DNA of 64,000 bases from the NCBI GenBank assembly GCA_028139135.1, contig JAOINB010000004.1, positions 1 to 64,000 of the forward strand, read 5' to 3'. The notes under the pieces are model-generated. The model was not told the origin of the DNA. It did no database searches and worked only from the letters and a program-made list of their open reading frames with translations. Of the stretch, positions 1 to 11,591 are shown one piece after another; position 1 is the stretch's first letter; the number at the start of each line of letters is the position of its first letter. A program made the translations under genes and the position numbers. The DNA is from Betaproteobacteria bacterium. Its GTDB lineage: Bacteria > Pseudomonadota > Gammaproteobacteria > Burkholderiales > Burkholderiaceae_A.

Positions 1-1
1 A

Positions 2-499
2 AGTAAAATTGTAGAAAAGCCCCTTAAGGAAAATCAACTAGGACTTCCAAATAACCTATGCAGAATGATCCTTGACTATAACGGATTAGGATTTTCCCTG
101 GAATCTCACCCTGTTTCTTTTCTAGGAAAATTAATCCCAGGAAAATCTATCGCAGAAATTAAAAAAACTTTTTCTAAGGAGTTACTAAAAACAAGGGGGC
201 TAATCACAAATCGCCAACGTCCAAAAGCTGCTAAAGGTACAGTATTTATAACCATGGAGGACGAAACCGGTAGTTTGAATTTGATCGTCTCCAACAATCT
301 TTTTGAGAAAAACAAAGAAACCATTCTACAATCCATATTTATTAGTGTTGAAGGCTACTGGAAAAAAAATGAAACAGTCGAATCAGACTATTTTTATAAC
401 TGTTACGGAAACTTTATAGTTTTAACGATAGAAAATCAAACAGGATTGTTGACAAAATTTTTGAAAAATTCAAGCTGGAAGACTAGAGATTTTCATTAA
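2..499 (+). CDS. dnaE2: Error-prone DNA polymerase DnaE2/ImuC-type alpha subunit, C-terminal end only (truncated by window edge)
   Basis: Frame is open from nt 2; motifs 'YNGLGFSLESHPV', 'GLITNRQRPKAAKGTVFITMEDETGSLNLIV' and terminal 'RDFH' match the DnaE2 C-terminal OB-fold region. Confidence 0.82.
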   Translation, partial: SKIVEKPLKENQLGLPNNLCRMILDYNGLGFSLESHPVSFLGKLIPGKSIAEIKKTFSKELLKTRGLITNRQRPKAAKGTVFITMEDETGSLNLIVSNNLFEKNKETILQSIFISVEGYWKKNETVESDYFYNCYGNFIVLTIENQTGLLTKFLKNSSWKTRDFH

Positions 500-519
500 C
501 TAGAAACTAATGACTCTTA

Positions 520-1935
520 TTAATCTCTTCCAGTAATGTAGTTTCCATCAAAACAAGAAGCCTCTAGGCCGTCCAACATACTATTAAAAGAAAGTACATC
601 CCTAAGCATGTGATCAAGTTCTTGAAATACCAGATTATCTACTCCAAGTTCTGATCTAATTTCTTCCTCGCTTCTATCATAGGCTATTAATTCGCTTCGC
701 GTTGGCATATCAATTCCGTATACATTAGAAAATCTTATGGGCGGAGATGCAGAGGCAAAGGTAACTTTTTTCGCACCTGCTTCACGAGCCATTTGAACTA
801 TTTGCTTACTGGTTGTTCCTCTCACAATCGAATCATCAACTATAAGAACGCTTCTGTTCTTGAATTCTGTAGTTACTGCACTTAGTTTTTGCTTAACCGA
901 TTTTGCTCGCACTTCTTGACCGGGCATTATAAAAGTTCTCCCGATATATCTATTCTTTATAAATCCTTCTCTGTAGGGAATATTTAATGTCATGGCTAAC
1001 TCAAGTGCAGCTGGTCTACTTGAATCCGGGACCGGAATTACAACATCAACATCTCCATTGCCGAGTAATCTTTTCACTTTCTCCCCAAGACGTTTCCCCA
1101 TCTTTAACCTGGCATCATACACGGATATACCGTCGATTACAGAATCCGGACGAGCAAAGTAAACGTATTCGAATATACAAGGGTTTAGTGATTGCTTTGA
1201 AGTACATATTTGTGAAATTAATTCACCGTCAACAGTCGCAATAACACATTCGCCTGGTGCTACATCACGTTCAACCTTAAAACCCAACCCCTGTAATGCA
1301 ACAGATTCCGAAGCAATAGCCCAATCATAACTCTGTTTATTTTGCCTTTTGCCAATTACAAGTGGTCTAATTCCCCAAGGATCTCTAAAGCCAATTACAC
1401 CAAACCCGGGGATCATTGCTACACAAGCAAACGCGCCTCGAACCCTTCCATGTAAGCAACTAATTGCCTTGAAAATCTGATCAGAGCTCACGTTTATCCC
1501 TGTCGAATTTTTTTGTAATTCGTGAGCAAATACATTTAGCAAGATCTCTGAATCAGAATCGGTATTAATATGTCTTCGATCTGACTCATACATTGTCCTT
1601 TGCAAAGAGTCGGCGTTAGTCAAATTTCCATTGTGTCCAAGCACAATCCCGTATGGTGCATTCACATAAAAAGGTTGTGCTTCTTCATAGCTTCCAGCAT
1701 TTCCAGCCGTTGGGTACCGACAGTGACCAATACCCATTTCCCCAACTAAATTACGCATGTCTCTTGTTCGAAAAATATCCCGTACTAATCCATTACCTCG
1801 TACCACATTAATTTTCTTTCCGTGAGCCGTGACAATACCAGTAGCATCCTGGCCCCTGTGTTGCATAAGCAAAAGAGCATCATAGATCTCTTGATTGACA
1901 GATTCTTTTCCAACAATTCCAAAAACGGCGCACAT
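520..1935 (-). CDS. purF: Amidophosphoribosyltransferase
   Basis: MCAVFGIVG N-terminus (Cys nucleophile), QHRGQDATGI, VLIVDDSIVRGTTSKQIV PRPP motif. Confidence 0.97.
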   Translation of the reverse strand: MCAVFGIVGKESVNQEIYDALLLMQHRGQDATGIVTAHGKKINVVRGNGLVRDIFRTRDMRNLVGEMGIGHCRYPTAGNAGSYEEAQPFYVNAPYGIVLGHNGNLTNADSLQRTMYESDRRHINTDSDSEILLNVFAHELQKNSTGINVSSDQIFKAISCLHGRVRGAFACVAMIPGFGVIGFRDPWGIRPLVIGKRQNKQSYDWAIASESVALQGLGFKVERDVAPGECVIATVDGELISQICTSKQSLNPCIFEYVYFARPDSVIDGISVYDARLKMGKRLGEKVKRLLGNGDVDVVIPVPDSSRPAALELAMTLNIPYREGFIKNRYIGRTFIMPGQEVRAKSVKQKLSAVTTEFKNRSVLIVDDSIVRGTTSKQIVQMAREAGAKKVTFASASPPIRFSNVYGIDMPTRSELIAYDRSEEEIRSELGVDNLVFQELDHMLRDVLSFNSMLDGLEASCFDGNYITGRD

Positions 1936-2453
1936 TAATCATGCCTCCCCTTAAAATCGATTTTAATTTTATCCACCACAGATTTCGGAAGATAAGGAAT
2001 TGTTTGGATAACCGAATATTCCAAATACACCCGAGTTTTTGCGTTCATCCAAGCCTCTTCTTGCGTTAATGCAGTCATGGTTCCTAATAATGATAGCGCC
2101 ACTACTATAAGCCCTCCGCGCAGCATACCGAAAAATGCACCAAATATTTTGTCTAAACTTCCACCACCTGATTTCTCAATTATCTCCTTTAGTGATAATA
2201 CAACCATTTTTGACAATAAAATTATAATAAGTAAAACCAACAAAGAACCCAAGACAGTTCGTAGCTCTGGTGACAAGTAATCTGGGAATATAGCAGAAAA
2301 GTAGAAACCAAAATTATAAGCACAAAAAATGCTCAAACCCCAAACTACTATCGACGAAATTTCATAAACCAACCCTCTCAGTATAGAAAGTAGAAACGAT
2401 GAAGAAAGTATCACAAATACGACAATATCAATCCAGGTAAATTCGTCAATCAA
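1935..2453 (-). CDS. cvpA: CvpA family membrane protein
   Basis: Multi-TM 172 aa, 'WIDIVVFVIL...RGLVYEISSI', directly upstream of purF. Confidence 0.9.
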   Translation of the reverse strand: MIDEFTWIDIVVFVILSSSFLLSILRGLVYEISSIVVWGLSIFCAYNFGFYFSAIFPDYLSPELRTVLGSLLVLLIIILLSKMVVLSLKEIIEKSGGGSLDKIFGAFFGMLRGGLIVVALSLLGTMTALTQEEAWMNAKTRVYLEYSVIQTIPYLPKSVVDKIKIDFKGRHD

Positions 2454-2460
2454 TTTATTC

Positions 2461-2964
2461 TTAAAACCTGTTAAGGTCTGCTTTCAAACCTTTACTTATC
2501 ATTTTATTCACTATTTCCTCCGCCTTTACAAAGTTGAAAGGACCGAGGATAACAAAAAAAACATAGCCCTCCCCGACTTTTCTCTCTTTGAGATTAGGTG
2601 AATACCCTTCGAGTATCAACCTTTGATTTAGTAAATTTGCTTTTTCTCTATTGTCAAAAATGCCGGCTTCGACAAACCATGTTTTTCTTTTTAGATTTTT
2701 TAACATCTTAATCTCTTCATCCCCTATTACTTTCCCCAGCTTCCTATTTAACCGGTTATATTCCGCAGCAAGCTCTCTACTTGAGCGGCTCTCTTCTAAG
2801 GTCTCAACCACGAAATCAGAAGGTAGATATTTAGGAGGTAAGTTAAAAAAAACGTCGCCCAAAAAATATAAAAATAGGGAAAACAAACAGACTCCGATCA
2901 GTCTATGCCTCGCCTTTCTTTTTGCAGGCAAGAATGGGTCAGATGCATTTCCTTTACTTCTCAC
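2461..2964 (-). CDS. SPOR-domain protein (DedD-like)
   Basis: N-terminal TM, C-terminal 'WFVEAGIFDNREKANLLNQRLILEGYSPNLKE...FFVILGPF' SPOR-like repeat; folC-dedD-cvpA context. Confidence 0.8.
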   Translation of the reverse strand: MRSKGNASDPFLPAKRKARHRLIGVCLFSLFLYFLGDVFFNLPPKYLPSDFVVETLEESRSSRELAAEYNRLNRKLGKVIGDEEIKMLKNLKRKTWFVEAGIFDNREKANLLNQRLILEGYSPNLKERKVGEGYVFFVILGPFNFVKAEEIVNKMISKGLKADLNRF

Positions 2965-3012
2965 CTTACTAACGCCTGAAGGTATTCAATGAATAAACGA
3001 AAAACAAGTTCT

Positions 3013-4350
3013 TTATTCTCCTTTCTTTATTCCTTTAAGAAATTTTTCGGCTAAAGGCCAGACTGCTGAAACCGTAACAAATGAACCACAAACTACAATC
3101 CTATCCTCTTTATTACAAATTTTGCAGGCTTCTATAAACCCTTCTTCCGGTCCATCGAAACAATGTACGTCAGCCTCAGGAATTAATTCAATTAGAGTTT
3201 TTTTCAAAGAATCAGCACGCCTACCCCTATTCATAGACCTTTCCGGGTCCAGGCTAACTAAAAACCACTTATCGATTTTTGACCTTAGCGCCTCAAAAAT
3301 AGCTAAGCTATCCTTATCATCCAAAAGCCCTACCACCCCTACAGTCAATGGGTAGAAACCAATTTCTCCCAACCCTGATGATAACACTCTACCTGCAGAA
3401 GCATTGTGAGCTACATCAAGAATTATTGTGGGCTGACCCGCGAGAACTTGCAAACGGCATGGTAATTGTACAGAGACTAATGCTTTTCTCATAGAACCCT
3501 GACTAATGGGGAATTCCTCTGATAAGGACTCCACACAGGCAAGTGCTGCAGATGCATTACGTATTTGATGCTTGCCTCGAAGTGATGGGATTGAGAGAGC
3601 ATGCCGTGTTGTCTCTCGCCCATACCAACTCCACTGATTACCTAGCTGTTTGTAATGATAGTCTTTATTAACTCTTATCTGTTTTGCTCCAATTTTCTCA
3701 CAGTATGAGTACAAAATTTCCGGCGGATCTTCTTCGGCTAGAACGATAGGCTTTCCTGACCTTGCGATATGGACTTTTTCCCAAGCAATTTTTTCTCTCG
3801 TATTTCCTAAAAAATGTTCATGGTCTAAATCAATTGACGTCAACACAGCACAATCACTGTCGAGCAAGTTTACTGCATCAAGTCGACCTCCTAACCCTAT
3901 TTCAAAAATCGCTACATCGGGGTTTAACTTATCTGATATTAATATTGCAGCTAATGTCGAAAACTCAAAAAAAGTTAATTTCTTCTTTGGAACTATAATT
4001 TTGGCAGCCTCTACTGCACTAAATGCCTCAATCCAAACTGAGTCATCCAATAGTTCTCCATTACTCCTTAGCCTTTCTTTAAATGTTAATATATGGGGCG
4101 ATGTATAAACTGTTGTTGTGTAACCTGCCGATAAAAGAATATTTTCTAAAAACGCACAAACTGAACCTTTTCCATTTGTACCTCCTACAATAATAACCTT
4201 CGACTTCAATCTAATTTGTTTATCGACGACATTAAGGCACATCCTTTCGGCAACGGATCGAACTCTTCGAAGTCCTAATGCGATTTGTTTAGGGTGCGCA
4301 TCCAGTAGCTTTGTTAACCACCTATCTAACTCGCTGGGATTATCAATCAT
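3013..4350 (-). CDS. folC: Bifunctional folylpolyglutamate/dihydrofolate synthase
   Basis: VGGTNGKGSVCAFLENIL, EIGLGGRLDAVN, DVAHNASAGR. Confidence 0.95.
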   Translation of the reverse strand: MIDNPSELDRWLTKLLDAHPKQIALGLRRVRSVAERMCLNVVDKQIRLKSKVIIVGGTNGKGSVCAFLENILLSAGYTTTVYTSPHILTFKERLRSNGELLDDSVWIEAFSAVEAAKIIVPKKKLTFFEFSTLAAILISDKLNPDVAIFEIGLGGRLDAVNLLDSDCAVLTSIDLDHEHFLGNTREKIAWEKVHIARSGKPIVLAEEDPPEILYSYCEKIGAKQIRVNKDYHYKQLGNQWSWYGRETTRHALSIPSLRGKHQIRNASAALACVESLSEEFPISQGSMRKALVSVQLPCRLQVLAGQPTIILDVAHNASAGRVLSSGLGEIGFYPLTVGVVGLLDDKDSLAIFEALRSKIDKWFLVSLDPERSMNRGRRADSLKKTLIELIPEADVHCFDGPEEGFIEACKICNKEDRIVVCGSFVTVSAVWPLAEKFLKGIKKGE

Positions 4351-4361
4351 AAAAAAACTTT

Positions 4362-5222
4362 TTACATCTTAGAGTCTTTAAGCAAAGACAACAGATTTCC
4401 TACTTTTTTTCTAAGATCCCTACGATCAATGATCAAATCAATTGCGCCTTTTTCGAGCAAAAACTCCGACCTTTGAAAACCTCTGGGCAACTTTTCTCTT
4501 ACAGTTTGCTCGATAACTCTTGGCCCAGCAAAACCAATTAAGGCATTAGGTTCCGCGATTACAATATCAGCTACGAAAGCAAAGCTCGCAGAAACTCCCC
4601 CCATAGTCGGGTCAGTAAGTATTGATATGTACGGAATTTTCCTTTCATCTAATTTTTTCAAAGCGGCTGTAGTTTTTGCCATCTGCATTAATGACATCAA
4701 ACCTTCTTGCATACGAGCACCACCACTCGCAGCGACGGAGATAAACGGGATATTCTTTTCCGTTGCATACTCAATTCCACGCACAAATTTCTCACCCACA
4801 ACTGACCCCATCGAACCACCCATAAAATCGAACTCGAACAATGCCACAACTGATTTGATATTCATTATACTGCCAACAACGAGAATGAGAGCATCCGACT
4901 CCCCAGTGGAAATTGAAGCTTCATTAATTCTTTGCGGGTAACTCTTTATATCCTTAAATTTTAGAAAATCCTCTGGTTTTACGTCCTTCGCTAACTCTCT
5001 AAAATTCTGGTCGTCTAACAGATGTTCAGCTCTCTTCCGGGCACTTATGCGAAGGTGATGTTGACACTTTGGGCATACTTGCATGTTTGCATCTAAGTCC
5101 GCCCGATATAAAACCGAATCACAGTCAGGACACTTAACCCAAACCCCATCTGGTATGGTTTTTTTTTGGCCGTTACCTTTTTTAATTCTTGGGGGAATTA
5201 TATTCTCTAACCAACTCACCAA
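4362..5222 (-). CDS. accD: Acetyl-CoA carboxylase carboxyltransferase subunit beta
   Basis: N-terminal zinc ribbon CPDC...CPKC, '[20 protein letters not shown]', '[12 protein letters not shown]'. Confidence 0.96.
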   Translation of the reverse strand: MVSWLENIIPPRIKKGNGQKKTIPDGVWVKCPDCDSVLYRADLDANMQVCPKCQHHLRISARKRAEHLLDDQNFRELAKDVKPEDFLKFKDIKSYPQRINEASISTGESDALILVVGSIMNIKSVVALFEFDFMGGSMGSVVGEKFVRGIEYATEKNIPFISVAASGGARMQEGLMSLMQMAKTTAALKKLDERKIPYISILTDPTMGGVSASFAFVADIVIAEPNALIGFAGPRVIEQTVREKLPRGFQRSEFLLEKGAIDLIIDRRDLRKKVGNLLSLLKDSKM

Positions 5223-5224
5223 TA

Positions 5225-6043
5225 TTACCTTTTCTCTGACAATCCTTTACTCAAGTCATCTAATCGACTTTTTACCGTATCTATTGGAGACCCCCCTTCC
5301 AAACCTGCTTCTTCCATAGCCCTGATTAACGCGCTTCCAATCACAACACCATCCGCATCTGTTTTAGCAATGTCAGAAACACTTTTTCTAGATGATATAC
5401 CAAAGCCAACGGCCACAGGTAGTTTCGTATGCTTTTTCACAAAATTAATTTTTTGGGAAACATCCACTGGGTTTAACTTATCAGACCCTGTGACACCCCT
5501 TAAGGAAACATAATATATATAACCAGAGGCCTCTCCTAAAATCTTTTGTAGACGTTCCTCTGAAGTAGTGGGAGCAACTAAATGGATACAATCGATATTC
5601 TGAGCTTTTAATTTATCAAAGAATATTGTGGATTCCTCCGGAGGACAATCAACTACTAATACTCCGTCAACGCCAACATGGGCAGCCTCATCAGCAAAAC
5701 GATCCCAACCAAATTGCTCTATAGGATTCATATAACCCATCAAAACAATAGGCGTTACTTTGTTCCTAACACGAAAATCATTGACGAAATTCAAACAAGT
5801 CTCTAGATTTACGCCCTGATTAAGAGCTCTTTCACTAGCTCTCTGAATTATCGGGCCATCAGCAATTGGGTCAGAAAACGGAACCCCCAGTTCAATTACA
5901 TCAGCTCCGCTTTCTACAAGAGCGTGCATTAGACTCACAGTCAAGTCTGGCAAGGGGTCGCCTGCAGTAATATAGGGAATTAAAGCCTTTTTTTTTAACC
6001 GTTTCAACTCATCGAAACACTTATCTAAACGGGACTGGTACAT
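5225..6043 (-). CDS. trpA: Tryptophan synthase alpha chain
   Basis: [40 protein letters not shown]. Confidence 0.97.
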   Translation of the reverse strand: MYQSRLDKCFDELKRLKKKALIPYITAGDPLPDLTVSLMHALVESGADVIELGVPFSDPIADGPIIQRASERALNQGVNLETCLNFVNDFRVRNKVTPIVLMGYMNPIEQFGWDRFADEAAHVGVDGVLVVDCPPEESTIFFDKLKAQNIDCIHLVAPTTSEERLQKILGEASGYIYYVSLRGVTGSDKLNPVDVSQKINFVKKHTKLPVAVGFGISSRKSVSDIAKTDADGVVIGSALIRAMEEAGLEGGSPIDTVKSRLDDLSKGLSEKR

Positions 6044-7258
6044 CTATGTATCAACAGAGAGATATTGAGAAACCGTGTGCATATCCTTATCGCCACGTCC
6101 AGATAAATTTACTAGTATTATTTTTTCCTTGTCTAAACTTTTCGCTAGCTTCGTCGCATACGCAAGTGCGTGACTGGTTTCAAGAGCAGGTATAATCCCT
6201 TCAATCCTACAACAATCATGAAATGCGGCCAATGCCTCTCTGTCTGAAGCTCCTACATACTTCACCCTATTTATATCTTTTAAGTGCGCATGTTCAGGTC
6301 CCACACCAGGATAATCTAAACCCGCAGAAATGGAATGAGTTTCTTCAACTTGGCCGTTTGAATCTTGTAATAAATAAGTTCTCGTTCCGTGCAGTATTCC
6401 AGGTCTCCCAGCTGATAACGAAGCAGAATGTTTGCCAGAATCTAAACCCTCCCCTGCTGCTTCAACTCCTATTAACCCTACTTCCTCGCAAGGTATATAA
6501 TCGTAAAAAATTCCTAAAGCATTACTACCTCCTCCGACACAGGCAACAATGTAATCGGGATTTCTCCCGGCCAAATCTTTCATTTGGATTTTACATTCTT
6601 TACCAACAACCGAATTAAAATCCCTTACTAACTTAGGGTAAGGGTGAGGGCCCGCAACGGTACCTATAATGTAAAAAGTATTTTCCACATTTGTCACCCA
6701 ATCCCTCATAGCCTCATTAAGAGCATCTTTTAAGGTTTTTGACCCAGCAGTGACAGGTACAACTTCCGCCCCCAAAAGCTTCATACGGTATACATTCTGA
6801 GCTTGTCTCTCAACATCAGTCGAACCCATGTAGACAGTACATTCCATACCAAATCTAGCTGCCACGGTGGCGGTTGCTACCCCATGTTGCCCTGCTCCTG
6901 TTTCTGCTATAACTCTTTTTTTTCCGGTTCGTTTCGCAAGCAAAACCTGGCCGATAGTATTATTAATTTTGTGAGCTCCGGTATGATTGAGATCTTCTCT
7001 TTTAAAATATAATTGGCCTCCGCCGATCTTTTCGGACCATCTTTGTGCATGGAAAATGGGAGATGGACGCCCGACGAATGTTTTTAATTCTTTTTCAAAT
7101 TCATCCAAAAACTTTCTATCGTTAATGGCAACAGAATAATCTTGATCTAATTTTTCTAACGCTGCAAACAATGTTTCAGATACAAACGAGCCACCATAGG
7201 GGCCGAAATGTCCTTTAGAATCTGGAAAATCATAACTCGTAAAACTTTTTAACTTCAT
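6044..7258 (-). CDS. trpB: Tryptophan synthase beta chain
   Basis: [37 protein letters not shown]. Confidence 0.97.
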   Translation of the reverse strand: MKLKSFTSYDFPDSKGHFGPYGGSFVSETLFAALEKLDQDYSVAINDRKFLDEFEKELKTFVGRPSPIFHAQRWSEKIGGGQLYFKREDLNHTGAHKINNTIGQVLLAKRTGKKRVIAETGAGQHGVATATVAARFGMECTVYMGSTDVERQAQNVYRMKLLGAEVVPVTAGSKTLKDALNEAMRDWVTNVENTFYIIGTVAGPHPYPKLVRDFNSVVGKECKIQMKDLAGRNPDYIVACVGGGSNALGIFYDYIPCEEVGLIGVEAAGEGLDSGKHSASLSAGRPGILHGTRTYLLQDSNGQVEETHSISAGLDYPGVGPEHAHLKDINRVKYVGASDREALAAFHDCCRIEGIIPALETSHALAYATKLAKSLDKEKIILVNLSGRGDKDMHTVSQYLSVDT

Positions 7259-7292
7259 CCTTAAGCACTCCCAATCTTTTGAACTTATCTAT

Positions 7293-7964
7293 TCAATTAA
7301 AACTCGCAACCATTTTTAAGAAATCTTCTATTTCATTATGATCCTTAATTCCAGGCCTCTTCTTACCTGACTCTTTCAACTCTACACCACTAGAGACATC
7401 CACAAAAGGAGGATTAAACCTAGTAATCAACCGTTCAATATTACCGGTATTTAAGCCGCCGCTTAATACCCATTTTCCATTAAACTGAGGAACCAACTCA
7501 TCTAAAACTTCCCATTTGAAAGTTTTCCCACTCCCACCATAGCTTTGAGTATCGCTATCTAATAAAACGGCGGAACAGCAATCCAGATAGCCCTTCGACA
7601 TTTTCGCGTACTTCTCCAGGCTAGCTTGCTCAATAATACCACTAGTTGGCAAACGAATCGCTTTTATTACAGGTCTGGTGATCTTTTTGCATAGTGTTTC
7701 AGGCTCATCACCGTGCAACTGAACATGAGACACACCGACATAATCAGCCACTTCAGAGATTTCGTTTAATTCAGAGTTAACAAACAAACCAACCGTCGAA
7801 ACCCATGCAGGAACCAGATTAGCTAATTCTCTAGCAATTTCTGGACTGACGTAACGAGGGCTTTGTTTGTAAAATACAAATCCTAACGCATCCGCACCAG
7901 CCTTCACCGCAAAAATTACATCATCAGGTCTTGTCAGACCACAAATCTTTACCCTAGTGCGCAT
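7293..7964 (-). CDS. trpF: Phosphoribosylanthranilate isomerase
   Basis: RVKICGLTRPDD, GFVFYKQSPRYVSP, LSGGLNTGNI, DVSSGVE. Confidence 0.95.
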   Translation of the reverse strand: MRTRVKICGLTRPDDVIFAVKAGADALGFVFYKQSPRYVSPEIARELANLVPAWVSTVGLFVNSELNEISEVADYVGVSHVQLHGDEPETLCKKITRPVIKAIRLPTSGIIEQASLEKYAKMSKGYLDCCSAVLLDSDTQSYGGSGKTFKWEVLDELVPQFNGKWVLSGGLNTGNIERLITRFNPPFVDVSSGVELKESGKKRPGIKDHNEIEDFLKMVASFN

Positions 7965-8715
7965 TTAATAAACCCCCATAATCAATCTTCTCAAGACACA
8001 GTCCTTCAGGAGGGAAAGTTTTTGCGCAGATACTTCTATCGCGTGAATCGATGACCTCCTTAATCCACGCGACTGGCTTTTCTCCTCTGCCAATTTCAAA
8101 AAAACACCCGACAATATTCCTCACCATATGATGTAAAAAAGCGTTTGCTTCAATTTCAATCCTTATTATTGAATTAATCTTATCTACATTTATGTTAATA
8201 ATTTTTCTAACTGCAGATTTTGCCTGACATTCGCTTGAACGAAAAGCAGAAAAATCATGAACCCCCAACAATAATTTGGCAGCGTCTGAGATCCGATTGT
8301 GGTCAAGAGGAACTGCGATCCATGTCGTAAAACTTCTATTCAAGGAAGATCTTACCTTTTGGTTTAAAATTGAGTAGCTATATTTTCTAGACTTTGCAGA
8401 GAAACGGGCGTGGAAGTCAGAAGGTACCGATCTTACCCACTTAACGTTTATTGACGCAGGCAAAAAAGAATTTATCCCACGTAGCCAGCTATGTCTTTCT
8501 CGATTTAAATTAGTGTCAAAATGAACTACCTGTTCCTTTGCATGGACACCTGCATCAGTTCTTCCAGCACAAATAACCTTTATCTTGTCTAAAGAAAACT
8601 TCCCTATGGCATCTTCCAAATGATCCTGAATGGTATTTCTTGAGGGCTGACTTTGCCAACCAGACCATTCAGTCCCATCATATTCAATGCCTAGAGCCAA
8701 GCGCACTTTAAGCAT
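7954..8715 (-). CDS. truA: tRNA pseudouridine38-40 synthase
   Basis: GIEYDGTEWSGWQ, AGRTDAGVHAKEQVVHFDT, FLHHMVRNIVG. Confidence 0.96.
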   Translation of the reverse strand: MLKVRLALGIEYDGTEWSGWQSQPSRNTIQDHLEDAIGKFSLDKIKVICAGRTDAGVHAKEQVVHFDTNLNRERHSWLRGINSFLPASINVKWVRSVPSDFHARFSAKSRKYSYSILNQKVRSSLNRSFTTWIAVPLDHNRISDAAKLLLGVHDFSAFRSSECQAKSAVRKIININVDKINSIIRIEIEANAFLHHMVRNIVGCFFEIGRGEKPVAWIKEVIDSRDRSICAKTFPPEGLCLEKIDYGGLLNAH

Positions 8716-9847
8716 CCTTTGGAAAATTTTCGTCGACTATTATTCTTAAAACTCTCCTTAATGGTTCCGCAGCTCCCCATAAAAGCTGGTCGCCAATCGT
8801 AAAGGCACTTATACATGAATCGTCATAGTTCATTCTTCTAACTCTTCCGATTGGAATCTTTAGTGTGCCGCTAGCATACAAAGGAGAAAGGAATTGTTCT
8901 GAATCAGCTTTTTTGTTAGGAACTACTTCAACCCATGGGTTTGCTTCATCCAGTATTTTTTCTATATCCTCGATATCTAACTTTTGTTTTAGTTTTAAAA
9001 TTACTGACTGGCTGTGACATCGCATGACCCCAACCCTTACACAAGTGAAATCAACTTTAACTTTCTCCTTATTGTCGGAACCTAAAATTTTATTTAATTC
9101 AACATCGCCTTTCCATTCTTCAAGACTCCAACCATCATTTCTATCTTGATCAATCCATGGAATCAATGAGCCTGCGAGAGGGACTTTAAAACAGTGCATT
9201 TCATTCCCAGAAAAGTTTTTTTGAGTATCTAGAACTTTACTATCGATATCCAGAATATGTGAGTTATCCTGAGAAAGCAAAGAATCAACTCGTTTATAAA
9301 TTTTTCCTGTCTGAGTAAGGAGCTCCTTCATGTGTTTTGCCCCTCCTCCAGAAGCAGCCTGATATGTCGTGCTACTGACCCATTCAACAAAATTGTTTTG
9401 CACTAAGCCATGGATCGCCATCAACAGACAGCTGACGGTACAATTACCACCACAAAAAACCTTTCTGCCAGTTTTTACTGCACTATCAATACTACTTCTA
9501 TTCAATGGATCCAAAACAATCGTTGTTTCTTCTTCCATTCTAAATTCCCTCGAAGCATCAATCCAAAATCCACTCCAGCCTTTTGACCGAAGGGTAGGAA
9601 GCATTTTCCTGCTGTATTCAGAGCCCTGACACGTGAGAATAACATCACAATCAGCCAAAGCACTCTCGTCGAAGCCATCGGCGAGTATATGACTACCTTT
9701 GAATTTAATTTTTTCCGGAACTTTATCTCCCGCATTTGATGTAGAGAAGAACCTTGGTTCAAAAAAATTAAAATCTCCCTCTTGCAACATTCGTTGAATT
9801 AAAACAGACCCAACCATGCCACGCCAACCAACAATTCCAACTAGCAT
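8708..9847 (-). CDS. asd: Aspartate-semialdehyde dehydrogenase
   Basis: VGIVGWRGMVGSVLIQRM, CGGNCTVSCLLMAI, TTYQAASGGGAKHMKEL. Confidence 0.96.
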   Translation of the reverse strand: MLVGIVGWRGMVGSVLIQRMLQEGDFNFFEPRFFSTSNAGDKVPEKIKFKGSHILADGFDESALADCDVILTCQGSEYSRKMLPTLRSKGWSGFWIDASREFRMEEETTIVLDPLNRSSIDSAVKTGRKVFCGGNCTVSCLLMAIHGLVQNNFVEWVSSTTYQAASGGGAKHMKELLTQTGKIYKRVDSLLSQDNSHILDIDSKVLDTQKNFSGNEMHCFKVPLAGSLIPWIDQDRNDGWSLEEWKGDVELNKILGSDNKEKVKVDFTCVRVGVMRCHSQSVILKLKQKLDIEDIEKILDEANPWVEVVPNKKADSEQFLSPLYASGTLKIPIGRVRRMNYDDSCISAFTIGDQLLWGAAEPLRRVLRIIVDENFPKDA

Positions 9848-10926
9848 AGCTTACTTAACTCCTTACGTACTTCCCCACCCATATCGATAGTACTAATTTG
9901 CCTCCAACCTTCTCGGCAAAAATCTGGAGTCGCAATTTTTTTTCCGAGAGTATTTTTAACTGCTTGCTCTATTAAATCTGCGATATCTGTTCTATCCAAA
10001 GAATGTCTGAACATCATTGCCATCGATAACATCATCGCAAGAGGGTTTGCTGTGTTCTTACCGGCTATATCCGGTGCCGACCCATGAATCGGTTCATATA
10101 GGCCAAATAAACCTTCATTAAGAGATGCGGATGGTAGAAGACCTATCGAACCTGTAATCATGGAAGCCTGATCTGACAAAATATCGCCAAAAATATTCCC
10201 AGTAACAAGTACATCAAATTGTGCTGGCAAATTAATCAACTGCATTGCAGCATTATCCACATACATATGTTGTAATTCAATATCCTTATAGGACTCAGAG
10301 ACTCTCGAAACCACATCTCTCCATAACTGCATTGTCTCAAGTACGTTTGCCTTGTCAACAGAAGTTACTTTTCTTCGTCTAGCCTCAGCCAGCTTAAATC
10401 CTACATTTGCGATACGCTCTATCTCAGGCTCAGAATACGTCATTGTATTAAAACCATGGCGAACTCCATTAATCTTTTTCTCTCCCCTAGGTTCGCCAAA
10501 ATAAATATCTCCAGTAAGCTCACGTACAATAACAAAGTCTACGTTTTGCAAAACCTCTTTCTTGAGATTAGAGTTTGCAATTAACTCATCAAAAATTACA
10601 ATTGGCCTAATGTTTGCGAATAACTCGAGTTCTTTCCGAAGCTTTAAAATAGCCATTTCAGGCCTTACTGATTGTGGCAGGTGATCAAAAGAATAATCCC
10701 CAACAGCTCCAAATAAAATTGCATCCGCGGTTTTTACCATATCGAGTGTCGCATTTGTAATAGGTGCACCTGAATCACGTATACTTGCGCCCCCAACCAA
10801 CGCTTCTTGGATTTGAAAGTCTACGAGGCCAGTTTGTTTTAGATACTCTAAAATAGTTTGAGCTTCAGCCATTATTTCTGGTCCAATACCATCGCCCGAT
10901 AGGATAGCTAAATTAAATGTTTTCAT
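9841..10926 (-). CDS. leuB: 3-isopropylmalate dehydrogenase; start set at MKTFNLAILSGDG, giving a 4-nt overlap with leuD
   Basis: GDGIGPEIM, GSIGLLPSASLN, YEPIHGSAPDIAGK; track ORF start (10959) lies inside leuD. Confidence 0.95.
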   Translation of the reverse strand: MKTFNLAILSGDGIGPEIMAEAQTILEYLKQTGLVDFQIQEALVGGASIRDSGAPITNATLDMVKTADAILFGAVGDYSFDHLPQSVRPEMAILKLRKELELFANIRPIVIFDELIANSNLKKEVLQNVDFVIVRELTGDIYFGEPRGEKKINGVRHGFNTMTYSEPEIERIANVGFKLAEARRRKVTSVDKANVLETMQLWRDVVSRVSESYKDIELQHMYVDNAAMQLINLPAQFDVLVTGNIFGDILSDQASMITGSIGLLPSASLNEGLFGLYEPIHGSAPDIAGKNTANPLAMMLSMAMMFRHSLDRTDIADLIEQAVKNTLGKKIATPDFCREGWRQISTIDMGGEVRKELSKLC

Positions 10927-11591
10927 TTCAAAATCTCCTGAGGGTCTTCGGCAACCCAAGGCTTTTTCTTTAATCGTCGGTTCTCATAATTTTTGATATC
11001 CTCTTTATACTGAAGAGTCATAGATATTTCATCCATGCCCGCAATTAAGTAGTTCTTGATATCCTCTGCAATTTCAAACTGCTCTTCAAAATTTAATTCT
11101 GCATTTGTTATTTGCTGAGATGGCAAATCAACCTTTAATTGAAAAAAATGATTTTTTCGGGCCACAACAAAAAGTTGTTCTATTATTTCTGCATCAAGCA
11201 CTATAGGTAACAACCCATTTTTTACTGAATTAGAAAAAAAAATATCTGCAAATGAAGAGGCTATTATTACTCTAAAACCGTAATCTAACATTGCCCACGG
11301 AGCATGCTCTCTAGAGGATCCACAGCCAAAATTTTCCCTAGCTAACAAAACCGAGACTCCTTTATATTCTTCTTTATTCAAGATAAATTCAGTATTCAGT
11401 TTCCTTTTCGAACAATCATCTCCATATTCTGCACTATCTAAATACCGTAACTCATCAAACAAATAGGGACCAAAACCAACCTTTTTGACTGACTTGAGAT
11501 ATTGTTTCGGAATAATTAAGTCGGTATCTACGTTGGAGATATCAAGTGGCAAAACTAATCCAGTGTGGGAAGAAAAAGGCTTTAATTTCAT
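10923..11591 (-). CDS. leuD: 3-isopropylmalate dehydratase small subunit; start reset to [11 protein letters not shown] just after the leuC stop
   Basis: [35 protein letters not shown]-like; track start (11735) would overlap leuC by 143 nt. Confidence 0.94.
   Translation of the reverse strand: [222 protein letters not shown]

Noticed and set aside
5155-5170. Other 9-nt A/T tracts in coding regions (accD, trpA, gltX, macA-like, recR, glmM, rlmB) as programmed slippage sites
   Set aside because: Frames are intact across them and nothing about their position suggests a functional truncated product; likely composition-driven Lys/Phe runs.
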